From JAUVHV01 sp964523875 (lineage in GTDB: Bacteria; Omnitrophota; Gorgyraeia; JABMRG01): a stretch of 23,116 bases of DNA. This document shows positions 6,337-15,164 of this stretch, in pieces (position 1 is the first letter of the stretch; each line of letters opens with the position of its first letter). The notes below the pieces were generated by a model. That model was not told the DNA's origin. It did not search any database and saw only the letters and a program-made list of their open reading frames with translations. The stretch covers positions 1 to 23,116 of the forward strand of contig CAZGAS010000017.1 of NCBI GenBank assembly GCA_964523875.1, in the 5' to 3' direction. The translations under genes and the position numbers were made by a program.

Positions 6337-8766
6337 TTATTCACCGGCAGCGGCTAACGCAATCGCGGAGACCTGATCTTTCGCGGTCTTGAGCGCAATG
6401 ATCTTCACTCCTTGCGTAGAGCGCCCGCTGGCACGTATGCCTTTTGCGGCTATGCGCATGATTGTACCGCTTTCCGTAATTATCATGAGCTCGTCCTTGT
6501 CCGTTACCATCTTTACGCCAACCGCGCAGCCTATTTTAGACGAGGTTTTAAGGTTAATTATACCTTTTCCCCCGCGCGATTGTAATCTATATTCTCCTAT
6601 TGGCGTGCGTTTTCCGTAACCTTTTTCCGAAGCTGTCAAGAGCGTAGCGTCATCGCGGGCAACTACCATACCGATAACACTGTCTTTTTTACCAAGCGAT
6701 ATTCCCTTGACCCCTCGCGCGGCACGGCCCATGCTGCGAATATCTTGCGCCTTAAAACGTATGGCTTTACCTCCGCGCGTCGCGAGTATAATCTCTTGCA
6801 TATCATCAGCAATGACAACCTTTATCAGGCTATCGTCCGCGTCTATAGTAATACCAATAATGCCTCCTTTGCGCGGATTCGCGTAAGCGGCAAGCTCTGT
6901 CTTCTTGATAATACCTTTTGCTGTCGCCATGACTAGGGTACCTCCTTTGTCAAACCCTTTAGTCCGCACAAAAGCGCTTATCCGTTCTCCCGAAGCGAGC
7001 TGTAACAAATTCACCAATGCCTTGCCTTTAGATGTGCGCGCTGCCTGTGGTATCTCATGGACTTTCAGCCAAAAAACCTTTCCTTTGTCACTAAAAAATA
7101 ATATATACTCGTGTGTCGTCGCTATAAAGAGGTGCTCGATAAAATCTTCGTCTTTAAGCTCCGCGCCCATCACACCCTGCCCACCTCGTTTTTGCTTACG
7201 ATAAGCGCTAACAGGCAGCCTTTTAATATAGCCTCCATGGCTTACCGTAATAACAACATCTTCTTCCGCTATCATATCCTCGATTTGCAGATCCTCAACC
7301 TCCCCCACAATATCTGTCCTTCGCTCATCGCCATATTTTCTCTGCAACTCCACTAACTCGTCTTTTATGATCTTGAGCACCTTTTCACTACTGGCAAGTA
7401 TCGCTTCGTAAAGCCCTATCTTTTTCAGCAACTCGAGGTATTCCGCCTCCAGCTTACTGCGCTCCAGCGCTGTAAGACGTTGTAACTGCATCTCTAATAT
7501 CGACTGTGCCTGTATCTCGCTCAAGTCAAAATTATTCACCAAGGCTTTTTTGGCGGATTGCGTATCCTTTGATTGCTTGATCGTCTGGATAATCTTGTCT
7601 ATATTCTTAAGCGCTATTTTCAACCCTTCTAATATATGCGCCCTCTCCTGCGCCTTTCTTAATAAAAACCTTGTGCGCCTCGTAATAATCTCTTTTCTGT
7701 GGTCAATATATATATCCAGTAGCTGTCTGAGGGCAAGCACGCGTGGCTGGTTATTGACCAACGCAAGCATGATAATACCAAAGGTCGACGAAAGCTGTGT
7801 ATGTTTGTAAAGCTGGTTAAGAACCACCTGAGCGGGCCTGTCGCGTTTTAGCTCAACTACAATGCGGATGCCCTCTTTGTCTGACTCATCGCGAATATCC
7901 GAGATGCCGTCTATTTTTTTATCTGTAACAAGTTTCGCTATAGATTCAATAAGATTCGACTTGTTGGCCTGATATGGTAACTCTGTTACAATAATTGACG
8001 ATTTACCGTTTTTCTGTTCCTCTATCTGCGCGCGGGCATGTAACTTAATGCGTCCACGTCCTGTTGTATAGGCACTGTTAATACCACTCTTGCCGCAGAT
8101 AGTCGCGCCTGTCGGAAAGTCCGGCCCCTTGACTATCTTCAAAAGATCCTTTACCTGCACACCCGGTTCATCAATAACCTTTATAATGGCAGCCGCGATC
8201 TCGTTTAAGTTGTGCGGAGGCATATTAGTTGCCATGCCGACTGCGATACCGCTGCAGCCATTTACCAGAAGTGTTGGCAGCGCGGAAGGCAAGAGAACCG
8301 GTTCTTTCAAGGAACCATCAAAGTTCGGGGCAAAATCGATTGTGTCCTTGTCAATATCTGTTAAAAGCTCATCGGAGATAGACGCCATACGTGCTTCCGT
8401 GTATCTCATGGCCGCCGCGGGATCACCATCAACAGAGCCCCAGTTACCTTGTCCGTCAACTAAAGGATAACGCAAAGCAAAGTCCTGGACCATACGTACC
8501 AATGCATCATATATAGAAGAGTCACCATGCGGATGGTAGCGGCCTAGGCAATCGCCGACTATACGGGCGCTTTTCTTATATGGCTTGCTGTGCTGAAGTG
8601 CCAGCCCGTGCATTGTATAGAGAATTCTGCGCTGTACAGGTTTTAACCCGTCTCGCGCGTCAGGAAGCGCTCGTCCTACAATTACGCTCATTGCGTAATT
8701 TATATACGATTCCTTTATCTCCGCCTCTACATATCGTTTTGTTATTGTTTCGCCGTGCGTATACAT
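6337..8766 (-). CDS. gyrA: DNA gyrase subunit A
   Basis: GyrA is the breakage-reunion subunit of the A2B2 gyrase that introduces negative supercoils in the cytoplasm. The product is 809 aa, normal for the family. The winged-helix and catalytic part starts at about residue 10. The active tyrosine is Y122 in AAAMRYTEARM, the same number as in E. coli. The quinolone region reads GDSSIYD with S83 and D87, the sensitive-type residues. A GyrA-box-like QKRGGQG is followed by six-bladed C-terminal domain repeats, including a second QSRGGKG. This box separates gyrase from topoisomerase IV ParC. AGAGGACT lies before the ATG. It follows gyrB by 49 bases, so the two are likely co-transcribed. Confidence 0.97.
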   Translation of the reverse strand: MYTHGETITKRYVEAEIKESYINYAMSVIVGRALPDARDGLKPVQRRILYTMHGLALQHSKPYKKSARIVGDCLGRYHPHGDSSIYDALVRMVQDFALRYPLVDGQGNWGSVDGDPAAAMRYTEARMASISDELLTDIDKDTIDFAPNFDGSLKEPVLLPSALPTLLVNGCSGIAVGMATNMPPHNLNEIAAAIIKVIDEPGVQVKDLLKIVKGPDFPTGATICGKSGINSAYTTGRGRIKLHARAQIEEQKNGKSSIIVTELPYQANKSNLIESIAKLVTDKKIDGISDIRDESDKEGIRIVVELKRDRPAQVVLNQLYKHTQLSSTFGIIMLALVNNQPRVLALRQLLDIYIDHRKEIITRRTRFLLRKAQERAHILEGLKIALKNIDKIIQTIKQSKDTQSAKKALVNNFDLSEIQAQSILEMQLQRLTALERSKLEAEYLELLKKIGLYEAILASSEKVLKIIKDELVELQRKYGDERRTDIVGEVEDLQIEDMIAEEDVVITVSHGGYIKRLPVSAYRKQKRGGQGVMGAELKDEDFIEHLFIATTHEYILFFSDKGKVFWLKVHEIPQAARTSKGKALVNLLQLASGERISAFVRTKGFDKGGTLVMATAKGIIKKTELAAYANPRKGGIIGITIDADDSLIKVVIADDMQEIILATRGGKAIRFKAQDIRSMGRAARGVKGISLGKKDSVIGMVVARDDATLLTASEKGYGKRTPIGEYRLQSRGGKGIINLKTSSKIGCAVGVKMVTDKDELMIITESGTIMRIAAKGIRASGRSTQGVKIIALKTAKDQVSAIALAAAGE

Positions 8767-8815
8767 ATAGTCCTCTTTTTTTAATATGACAATAGTTTTA
8801 AGCGCCTACTATAAG

Positions 8816-11238
8816 TTACGTGTCAAGATTAGTAACTTCTCGCGCGTGTTTTTCTATGAACTCTCTACGCGGTTCTACCGCATCCCCCATAAGCACTGTA
8901 AACATCTCGTCTGCCTTAACCGCGTCTTCTAAAACAACGTTTAATAGTGTGCGCCGCTCTGGATCCATTGTGGTTGTCCAGAGCTGTTCCGGGTTCATCT
9001 CACCAAGGCCTTTGTAACGTTGTAGATACATGCCTTTCTTCGCCCGTGCATGTATCGTGTGCAGCAACTCCTTCAAACTAAAGACCTCTAACACCTCTCC
9101 GTCCGCCTGGAGCTTGAATAAAGGGGTCTTCTTGTCATGCTGTGTCGGTTTAACTTGTTTTTTGCCTGTATTGGGTTGGTCTATGTCATGTGGATCGTAA
9201 ACATCCTCTAGCACGAGGCCTATCTTATCAAAAAACGCGCAGATTTTTTCTATCTCCTCTGCTTCAAAAAACTCTACCACATCTATCTCGTGTGCTGTTT
9301 GTGCACCCTGATCCGTTGCGTCATGGATCTGCAGATCCTCGCCCAGTTGTTGCTCTTTTGTCTTTACAAGCTTGGCAAGCTCGTTATCAGAATAGACAAA
9401 TTGGGGACTTCCCTCTACTTTTGCCATAAAAATAGGTAGTTTTTTGGTTTTTGCTTGTCTTAAACATAGATATTGATAGAACTTCACTCCCTTTTTGTCT
9501 ATCGCCTTGCTTAGTTTCTCCAACCTTGTCAGCGCCTCTATCATGTCTCTAAGTTGCTTGTTTGAAAACTCTTTCTTAGGTTTTATCTTAAGCAAGGTCG
9601 TATCCTCAACACCAATATCAAGCAGCAACGTGTTCATCTCTTCTTCTGTCTGAATATATTCTTCTCTCTTTCCACGCTTTATCTTATACAATGGGGGCTG
9701 GGCAATATATATCCGTCCATCCTCTATTAATCTTGGCATCTGCCTATAAAATAAGGTAAGCAACAAGGTGCGTATGTGTGAGCCGTCAACATCCGCGTCT
9801 GCCATCAAAATAATCTTATAATAGCGCAGCTTTTCGCTATTAAACGCTTCGCCGATGCCACAGCCTAAAGCTGTAATAATGGTTCTTATCTCTTCACTTG
9901 CCAACACCCTGTCAAGCCTGGCCTTCTCTACGTTTAGTATCTTTCCTTTTAAAGGCAGTATTGCCTGAAAACGCCTATCCCTGCCTTGCCTAGCTGATCC
10001 ACCAGCGCTCTCACCCTCTACAAGATATATTTCACATAATGACGCGTCGCGCTCCGAACAATCAGAAAGTTTGCCTGGCAGGCTAGACATTTCAAGCGCG
10101 CCTTTTCTTCTTGTAAGGTCTCGTACCTTCCGCGCTGCTTCACGAGCCCTTGCCGCGACAATTGCTTTCTCTACAATTTTTTTCGCTATTGCTGGGGTCT
10201 CTTCAAAAAAACTGCCCAGCGACTCGTTAACCATCGACGCCACTATGCCCTCTACATCAGCATTGCCAAGTTTGGTCTTTGTTTGACCCTCAAACTGTGG
10301 GTTTTGTATCTTTACGCTTACTACCGCGGCAATACCTTCTCTTATGTCGTCACCTGAAAGGGTGGCGTCTTTATCTTTTAATAATTTTTTGTTTTTGCAA
10401 TATTGATTAGCTACTCGTGTTAAGGCTGATTTAAAACCACTTAAGTGCGTGCCTCCTTCTATGGTGTTAATATTATTCGCGAAGGCATATATNNNNNNNN
10501 NNNNNNNNNNNNNNNNNNNNNNNNNNNNNNNNNNNNNNNNNNNNNNNNNNNNNNNNNNNNNNNNNNNNNNNNNNNNNNNNNNNNNNNNNNNNAGTCTGGC
10601 TTAAAGGTTACCTTTGTGCCTGTTTTTTGTGTCTTTCCTACTACAGTAAGTTTTGTCGCTGTCTGGCCTTTTTTGTAACGCTGATGATACACCTTCCCAT
10701 CTCTGCGCACTTCTACCTCGAGCCATTCTGATAAAGCATTTACAACACTAACCCCTACTCCATGTAAGCCGCCGGACACCTTATACATCCTGTGATCAAA
10801 CTTGCCTCCTGCGTGTAGGGTGGTCAGGACAACTTCTACCGCGGGCTTGTTTTTTGTTTTATGCATATCTACAGGTATTCCCCTGCCGTCGTCAACCACT
10901 GTGACACTATTGTCCGCGTGAATAGTAACATAGATATTGCCGCAGTGCCCCGCCATTGCCTCATCTATACTATTATCCGTAACCTCGTAAACTAAGTGGT
11001 GTAATCCACGGACACCTGTGTCTCCAATATACATAGCTGGCCTGCGGCGCACCGCTTCCATGCCTTCAAGTACCTGAATTTTGTTTGCGTCATAGCGTGC
11101 CTCGTTTACCTTTGGTTTTATTGCGGGCGTGGTTTTTTTGGGTTTTGGCGCTTGTGAGGCCTGTGTTTTTATGGTTGAGCCCTTTAATGTTGTGTTTTGT
11201 TTTTGCTTGCCTTTTATTATTTTGGAATTATTGCCCAC
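8816..11238 (-). CDS. gyrB: DNA gyrase subunit B, interrupted by an assembly gap
   Basis: GyrB supplies ATP hydrolysis to gyrase. The N-terminal half (11238-10593) has the GHKL site: YEVTDNSIDE with E85 and N89, DDGRGIP at 117-123, GLHGVG at 157-162. The C-terminal half reads on from 10492 with YAFANNINTIEGGTH, then TOPRIM motifs EGESAGGSA and DADVDGSH, and ends with QRYKGLGEMNPEQLW. The halves lie in different frames only because the N run is a placeholder. Comparison with B. subtilis GyrB suggests about 94 residues are missing, giving roughly 865 aa in all. Two oddities: a Lys/Thr-rich extension of about 48 residues at the N-terminus, and an insert of about 170 residues between TOPRIM and the tail (near 9043-9625), as in E. 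coli-type GyrB. The start is GTG, with GAGGGGAT upstream. The DUF721 gene is 50 bases upstream. Confidence 0.95.
10493..10592. other. Assembly gap of 100 N inside gyrB
   Basis: Exactly 100 N bases, the usual filler for a gap of unknown size. The flanking gyrB sequence predicts about 280 missing bases, so the printed length is not the true one. Confidence 0.99.
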
Positions 11239-11288
11239 TATCTATCCCCTCTGGTTTTGTTGTGCTAGTGTTGCGCGTCTGTCGCGCC

Positions 11289-11597
11289 TTAACACTCTCC
11301 TGCCCTAAATTTGATTGTAGTCCAGGATTTTCTTTTAAGCTGCCGGTTAAGCCGTTTTTCTATTTTTTCGCGGTTAATGTTAAGTTGGTAAATCCATGTT
11401 GGGCTATCTACATTTATTATTAGTGTTGTCTTTGTTAATCTTTTAGGTTTTGTGTGTTGTGCCGCGTGTTCACCTGCCGCGTTTTTCCACGCGTTATAAA
11501 CCTCTTCTTCGCTTAAAAGGCCCTTTTTTTGTTCTTCCGCCTGTTTTATCGCTATTTTAAGGACATCTCTTATTGATGTGGGGCCTTCTTTTTTCAT
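11289..11597 (-). CDS. DUF721/DciA-like protein, probable replicative helicase loader
   Basis: The 102-residue product has the DUF721 pattern: a W-x-x-A-G-x-x-x-A-x-H segment (WKNAAGEHAAQH, about 38-49), then LIINVDSPTWIYQLN (a strand and a helix), and a C-terminal IKFRAGE strand. DUF721 proteins include DciA, the ancestral loader of DnaB helicase where DnaC and DnaI are absent. The position between dnaN and gyrB near the origin fits that role. It starts 3 bases after the dnaN stop, so translation is probably coupled. The family call is firm; the loader function is from family knowledge. Confidence 0.85.
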   Translation of the reverse strand: MKKEGPTSIRDVLKIAIKQAEEQKKGLLSEEEVYNAWKNAAGEHAAQHTKPKRLTKTTLIINVDSPTWIYQLNINREKIEKRLNRQLKRKSWTTIKFRAGEC

Positions 11598-11600
11598 ATT

Positions 11601-12695
11601 TTAGGAAATCTGCATCGGGAGAATAATATATAAGTATGTGTTGTTTATACGTATAACCCCTGGTTTTTCTGGTCCTGTTAATTCAAACTCAACTGTCTCT
11701 TGCTTGATGCTTCTTAATACTTCTAATAGGTAGGTTGGATTAAATCCTATTAGGAGTTCCGCGCCTGTATATTGCGCTTCTATCTCCTCTTTTGCCTCGC
11801 CTATTTCCGGTGTTGTTTTGGAAATTGTTAGTTTGTTTTTTGTAAGGTGTAGTTTAATGGCCTGTGATTCCGGTGTTGTTAATAGGCTTGCTCTTTTTAT
11901 TGCGGGTATTAATTTGTTGCGCTCTATTATAATTGTTTTGTCTATTTTTTTTGGAATCGCTTGTTTGTAATCCGGAAACTCTCCCTCTATAAGGCGTGAG
12001 ACAATATGAAGGTTGTTTAAATAAAATGTAACCTGGTTTTTGGAAAATTGTATCTTTATTTGTTCTGTTTCGTTTAAGTTTTTTAGCAACTCTTGTGTTG
12101 TCTTTGTAGGTATAATATATTTTTTTTCTTCTTGTATCTCTGTCTCTTGTTTTTGGTTTACTATTGCTAGGCGCCTTCCATCTGTTGCTACTAATTGTAT
12201 ATATTTTTTTGTTAGTACAAAACAAATACCATTTAATACGTACCGTGTTTCGTCTTTACTTATCGCAAAGGTTGTTGCTAAAAGCATTCGCTTAAGGTTA
12301 TTCTGTTTAAGGGTGATCTCTTCTTTAGTGATTGGTGTCGGTAGTTGTGGAAACTCGTCTTTTGGGGTTGTCAGTATTTTAAAGGTTGTTGTGTTGGTTG
12401 CTATTATTATTGTGTTATTTTTTTTTGCGGTTATCTCTATTTCGCTGTCTGGTAATTCCTTTATTATATCCGCAAACCGTTTCGCTGGTACTGTTACCGC
12501 GCCTTTATCTTCTACTACTGCTTGTATTGTTGCGGTAATCCCTATATCCAGGTCTGTCGCGGTTATTTTTACGTTGTCGCTGCTTGCCTCTATTAAAAGA
12601 TTTGATAAAATAGGTAGTGTATTTTTTAATGTAACCGCGCCCATAACAGCCTGTATACCATTCACTAAGAACTCTTTTTGTACAGTTATCCGCAT
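11601..12695 (-). CDS. dnaN: DNA polymerase III subunit beta (sliding clamp)
   Basis: DnaN forms the dimeric ring that tethers DNA polymerase III to the template. The 364-residue length is normal, and the three-fold repeated clamp fold is visible: MRITVQKEFLVNGIQAV at the start, NTLPILSNLLIEA, KITATDLDIGITA, FAISKDETRYVLNGI near 140-155, and the closing YIILPMQIS. Both ends are conserved, so the gene is complete. It lies downstream of dnaA across an AT-rich spacer of about 80 bases, with AAGGG before the ATG. The coding strand is richer in A than its neighbours, giving many Ile, Thr, Lys and Asn residues. Confidence 0.97.
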   Translation of the reverse strand: MRITVQKEFLVNGIQAVMGAVTLKNTLPILSNLLIEASSDNVKITATDLDIGITATIQAVVEDKGAVTVPAKRFADIIKELPDSEIEITAKKNNTIIIATNTTTFKILTTPKDEFPQLPTPITKEEITLKQNNLKRMLLATTFAISKDETRYVLNGICFVLTKKYIQLVATDGRRLAIVNQKQETEIQEEKKYIIPTKTTQELLKNLNETEQIKIQFSKNQVTFYLNNLHIVSRLIEGEFPDYKQAIPKKIDKTIIIERNKLIPAIKRASLLTTPESQAIKLHLTKNKLTISKTTPEIGEAKEEIEAQYTGAELLIGFNPTYLLEVLRSIKQETVEFELTGPEKPGVIRINNTYLYIILPMQIS

Positions 12696-12777
12696 ATCAA
12701 CAACCCTTATTATTAATAATATTTATTAATTTTAAATTAGTAGTAATAGTAATTAATGTGGAAATGTTAATAACTCC
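12696..12777. other. AT-rich dnaN-dnaA spacer, candidate part of oriC
   Basis: This spacer is almost pure A/T over 12709-12756. Next to it are degenerate DnaA-box-like words: TGTGGAAAT (12757-12765) and TGTTAATAA (12765-12773). Two more fall inside the dnaA 3' end: TGTGGATTC (12830-12838) and CGTGGATTA (12870-12878). Each matches 7 of 9 bases of TGTGGATAA. It could serve as an unwinding region, but no perfect box is present. Confidence 0.35.
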
Positions 12778-14151
12778 CTAAGCACAAGTCTTAATTTTAG
12801 TTACAATATTTTCTACTACACTCTTAATGTGTGGATTCTTTTTAATCTCTAATTCAATCTTTTCACACGCGTGGATTACAGTAGAATGATCCCTACCACC
12901 AAATAAACCCCCTATCTCTACAAGGGAGAGCTTAGTCATCTCGCGCGAGAGAAACATCGCTATCTGCCGCGGGTAAGCGATTTTTTTTGTGCGCTTTTTA
13001 ATTCTCATATCATTATTACCAACACCAAAATACTCCGCGACAACACGCTGAACACATTCAACATTAACCACGGTCTTGTTGTCCGAGGCGATCTCTTTTA
13101 ACACTTCCTTCGCGACAGACATGTCTATTTTATGGCTAACAAGTGACGAATAAGCAATAATCCTTATTAGCGCACCCTCTAATTCACGAATATTAGCGGT
13201 AACATTATCCGCGATATATAGTATCACATCCATAGGTACGGTAGTAACCTCTTTTTCTAATTTTTTCTTTAATATCGCAATACGCGTTTCTGTATCAGGC
13301 GGTTGCATATCAGTAACAAGGCCCCATTCAAAACGCGACACAAGCCGTTTTTCCATCAAAGGCATCTCTTTAGGCGACCTGTCACTAGAGAATACAATCT
13401 GTTTGTGCGCGTCGTAAAGGGTGTTGAATGTATGAAAAAATTCTTCTTGCGTGGCCTCTTTACCGGATATAAAATGGATATCATCTATTAACAAAACATC
13501 TTGATGCCGGTATTGATCCTTAAATTTTTGCATGGTCCTATTTTGTATAGAGTTGATTAATTGGTTGGTAAACTTTTCGCTCGATATATAAGTGACTCTC
13601 AACCTCGGCTGCTTCGCGATAAGATGCAAACCAATAGCCTGCATCAGATGAGTCTTTCCAAGCCCCACCCCCCCATAAATAAACAGAGGGTTATACGATT
13701 TAGCAGGGCTTTCCGCGACAGCGAGCGCTGCGGCATGAGCGAAACGGTTACATCCCCCCACTACAAAATTATCAAAGGTATAGCGCTGGTTAAAGGTAAT
13801 CTCCTGCGTGCGCGAAAACCTTTCAAACGGGCGGGAGAACAACTTAAAACCGCCTTTTTTTTCGCTTGCCTGGTCTTCCTCTTGTTTGGCGGCAACAGCG
13901 CTACGGCATATAACAAAATTAACACCTAATCCTTCTTGCCCTATCTCTTTCGCCGCGGCAGCTATCCGTTCCTTGTAATGATCAAGGAGCCAATCTTTAA
14001 AAAACGTGTTAGGCACCTCAACATCTATACAGCCATCTTTTGCCCCGGCCTGTTTTGTGGGGGCAAACCATGTTTCATAACTTTGTAGGTTTATCTGTTT
14101 GCGTAGACATAAGAGCAGCGAGGTCCATGTTCCGTCTAACGGGTGTGCCAT
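12778..14151 (-). CDS. dnaA: Chromosomal replication initiator protein DnaA
   Basis: DnaA binds oriC and opens it with ATP. The chosen ATG at 14151 gives 457 aa beginning MAHPLDGTW; a TTG at 14202 would add 17 residues that do not look like DnaA. Domain I is at 1-80 (ETWFAP, VPNTFFKDWL). A charged linker follows to about 110. Domain III has Walker A GGVGLGKTH (160-168), Walker B LLIDD (220-224) and sensor SSDRSP. Domain IV carries the signature GGRDHSTVIHACEKI for DnaA-box contact. AAGG lies 8 bases before the ATG, and a good promoter is at 14261-14234. It is the first gene of the leftward dnaA-dnaN-DUF721-gyrB-gyrA run. Confidence 0.97.
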   Translation of the reverse strand: MAHPLDGTWTSLLLCLRKQINLQSYETWFAPTKQAGAKDGCIDVEVPNTFFKDWLLDHYKERIAAAAKEIGQEGLGVNFVICRSAVAAKQEEDQASEKKGGFKLFSRPFERFSRTQEITFNQRYTFDNFVVGGCNRFAHAAALAVAESPAKSYNPLFIYGGVGLGKTHLMQAIGLHLIAKQPRLRVTYISSEKFTNQLINSIQNRTMQKFKDQYRHQDVLLIDDIHFISGKEATQEEFFHTFNTLYDAHKQIVFSSDRSPKEMPLMEKRLVSRFEWGLVTDMQPPDTETRIAILKKKLEKEVTTVPMDVILYIADNVTANIRELEGALIRIIAYSSLVSHKIDMSVAKEVLKEIASDNKTVVNVECVQRVVAEYFGVGNNDMRIKKRTKKIAYPRQIAMFLSREMTKLSLVEIGGLFGGRDHSTVIHACEKIELEIKKNPHIKSVVENIVTKIKTCA

Positions 14152-14233
14152 ATTATCAGCCTTGACTGTTGTGATCTTAATATACTGGATCGTGCGCGGC
14201 AACTATACAAAACACTTGGCGCAGAATGGAACG

Positions 14234-14261
14234 ATTATAACAGAAAAGGATATATTTGCAA
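14234..14261 (-). promoter_or_regulatory. dnaA promoter
   Basis: On the minus strand TTGCAA (14261-14256) and a perfect TATAAT (14239-14234) are separated by 16 bases. This gives a leader of about 75 bases before the dnaA ATG. Confidence 0.6.
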
Positions 14262-14277
14262 GAAAAAAGTTTTTAAC

Positions 14278-14305
14278 TTGACTTAATGTGGTTTTATGTT
14301 ATACT
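14278..14305 (+). promoter_or_regulatory. rpmH promoter
   Basis: TTGACT (14278-14283), 16 bases, TATACT (14300-14305). The ATG of rpmH begins only 9 bases after the -10, so transcription would start at or next to the start codon. No Shine-Dalgarno is visible between them. Confidence 0.6.
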
Positions 14306-14313
14306 TTTTTACT

Positions 14314-14451
14314 ATGAAAAAAAATATTAAACTAAAATCAAACCTAAAGCGAAAACGCACGCACGGCTTCAGAAAAAGAATGAGTACTAACGGTGGACAG
14401 GCGGTGCTTAAGCGCCGAAGACAAAAAGGCCGGAAGGTTTTGTCTGCATGA
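14314..14451 (+). CDS. rpmH: 50S ribosomal protein L34
   Basis: This short gene encodes 45 residues. The sequence has the L34 signature: SNLKRKRTHGFRKRMSTNGG, then an Arg/Lys-rich helix ending RRRQKGRKVLSA. L34 is a small basic protein of the large ribosomal subunit. L34 usually starts MKRTYQPS, but here the N-terminus is MKKNIKLKSN. It is the first gene of the rightward run, with rnpA overlapping its stop (ATGA at 14448-14451), as in most bacteria. The start is fixed by the promoter just upstream; the message appears leaderless. Confidence 0.95.
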   Translation: MKKNIKLKSNLKRKRTHGFRKRMSTNGGQAVLKRRRQKGRKVLSA

Positions 14452-14828
14452 TACTCACCCCGCCTGCTTCGCGGCAGGTACTACCGCACCAGAAGTTCAA
14501 ACGGCTTATCCGATCTAGCGACTTTAGACGCATATATCGCACAGGGCACCATGTTACAGCACACTTCTTGAAGCTTTATTACGCGGAAAACGATATAAAG
14601 CATTTTCGGCTGGGCATAACAGTGAGCAAACGTATAAGCAAAAAAGCCACAATGCGCAATTGGTATAAGCGCGTCATTAGAGAGTGGTTTAGGCACTATG
14701 ACATTATTGCCGCAACGCCCCATTGCGATATTGTAATAGTAGTTGCTAAAGCGGTGCACACAATACCACGCGGTTGCGCGAAATTACGACAAGAGCTCAC
14801 AATGCTTACACAGCAAAATTTTACATAA
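14448..14828 (+). CDS. rnpA: Ribonuclease P protein component
   Basis: RnpA is the basic protein partner of RNase P RNA, which trims the 5' ends of tRNA precursors. The product is 126 aa, normal to slightly long. The core reads FKRLIRSSDFRRIYRTGHH, the strand RLGITVSKRI, then the helix KKATMRNWYKRVIREWFR. In most RnpA the last motif is RNRxKRxxRE; here the second Arg is Trp (RNWYKR), while the following KR and RE are kept. It overlaps the rpmH stop by four bases and is followed by yidD after 8 bases. This rpmH-rnpA-yidD-yidC order supports the call. Confidence 0.93.
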   Translation: MILTPPASRQVLPHQKFKRLIRSSDFRRIYRTGHHVTAHFLKLYYAENDIKHFRLGITVSKRISKKATMRNWYKRVIREWFRHYDIIAATPHCDIVIVVAKAVHTIPRGCAKLRQELTMLTQQNFT

Positions 14829-14836
14829 AGCCCTTA

Positions 14837-15046
14837 ATGAAAAATTTTTTAAAAAACTTAATCATTTTATACCAACGTGCCTTTTTTAGCAATAGGCAAT
14901 TCATGCAATGCAAATATCATCCGACCTGTTCCGAATATATGATTTTGGCAATAGAGCGGTATGGGGCTTGCAGGGGTGTCGCGCTTGGGCTTTGGCGCAT
15001 AATGCGCTGCAACCCATTTGCAAAGGGAGGACTTGACCTCCCATGA
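14837..15046 (+). CDS. yidD: Membrane protein insertion efficiency factor YidD
   Basis: YidD is a small protein at the inner face of the membrane that aids YidC-dependent insertion. The ATG at 14837 gives 69 aa; an upstream TTG would add 21 residues overlapping rnpA. The family pattern is clear: ILYQRAFFSNR, QCKYHPTCSEYMILAIERYGACRG with the conserved Cys residues, then GLWRIMRCNPFAKGG. The usual ending CNPWxxGGxDP is relaxed to CNPFAKGGLDLP. It lies between rnpA and yidC as in most bacteria. Confidence 0.93.
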   Translation: MKNFLKNLIILYQRAFFSNRQFMQCKYHPTCSEYMILAIERYGACRGVALGLWRIMRCNPFAKGGLDLP

Positions 15047-15164
15047 GGCATAAGAGGCTACATACTATGCCCTGTACTCAACAAGCAATACTTCAGAGAC
15101 AATCTTAAACCGTATCATAAATAACCGTATCATCATATAAAACATTGCAAACAAAGGATTTATA
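15047..15164 (+). other. yidD-yidC spacer with AACCGTATCAT repeats
   Basis: AACCGTATCAT occurs at 15108-15118 and 15123-15133. A further direct copy is inside yidC at 15253-15263, with an inverted copy at 15277-15287. AAAGGA before the yidC ATG is its Shine-Dalgarno. No promoter was recognised. Confidence 0.5.

Larger units (their letters stand above)
14203..14313. other. Divergent dnaA-rpmH intergenic region, candidate oriC
   Basis: All genes to the left are read leftward and all to the right rightward, so this is the switch point expected at an origin. It holds the two back-to-back promoters. I see no perfect TTATCCACA box; the nearest is TGTGGTTTT at 14287-14295. It is AT-rich at 14235-14313. 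Confidence 0.4.

Noticed and set aside
10445..10678. Open frame running through the N block
   Set aside because: It exists only because N bases cannot give stops; the strand and frame belong to gyrB.
12040..12729. A 229-codon open frame on the plus strand opposite dnaN
   Set aside because: It is antisense to a clearly conserved clamp gene, has no family likeness, and arises from the A-rich composition of dnaN.
14152..14202. Longer dnaA starting at a TTG at 14202
   Set aside because: The extra 17 residues do not resemble DnaA, and the ATG at 14151 has a spaced AAGG and the normal N-terminus.
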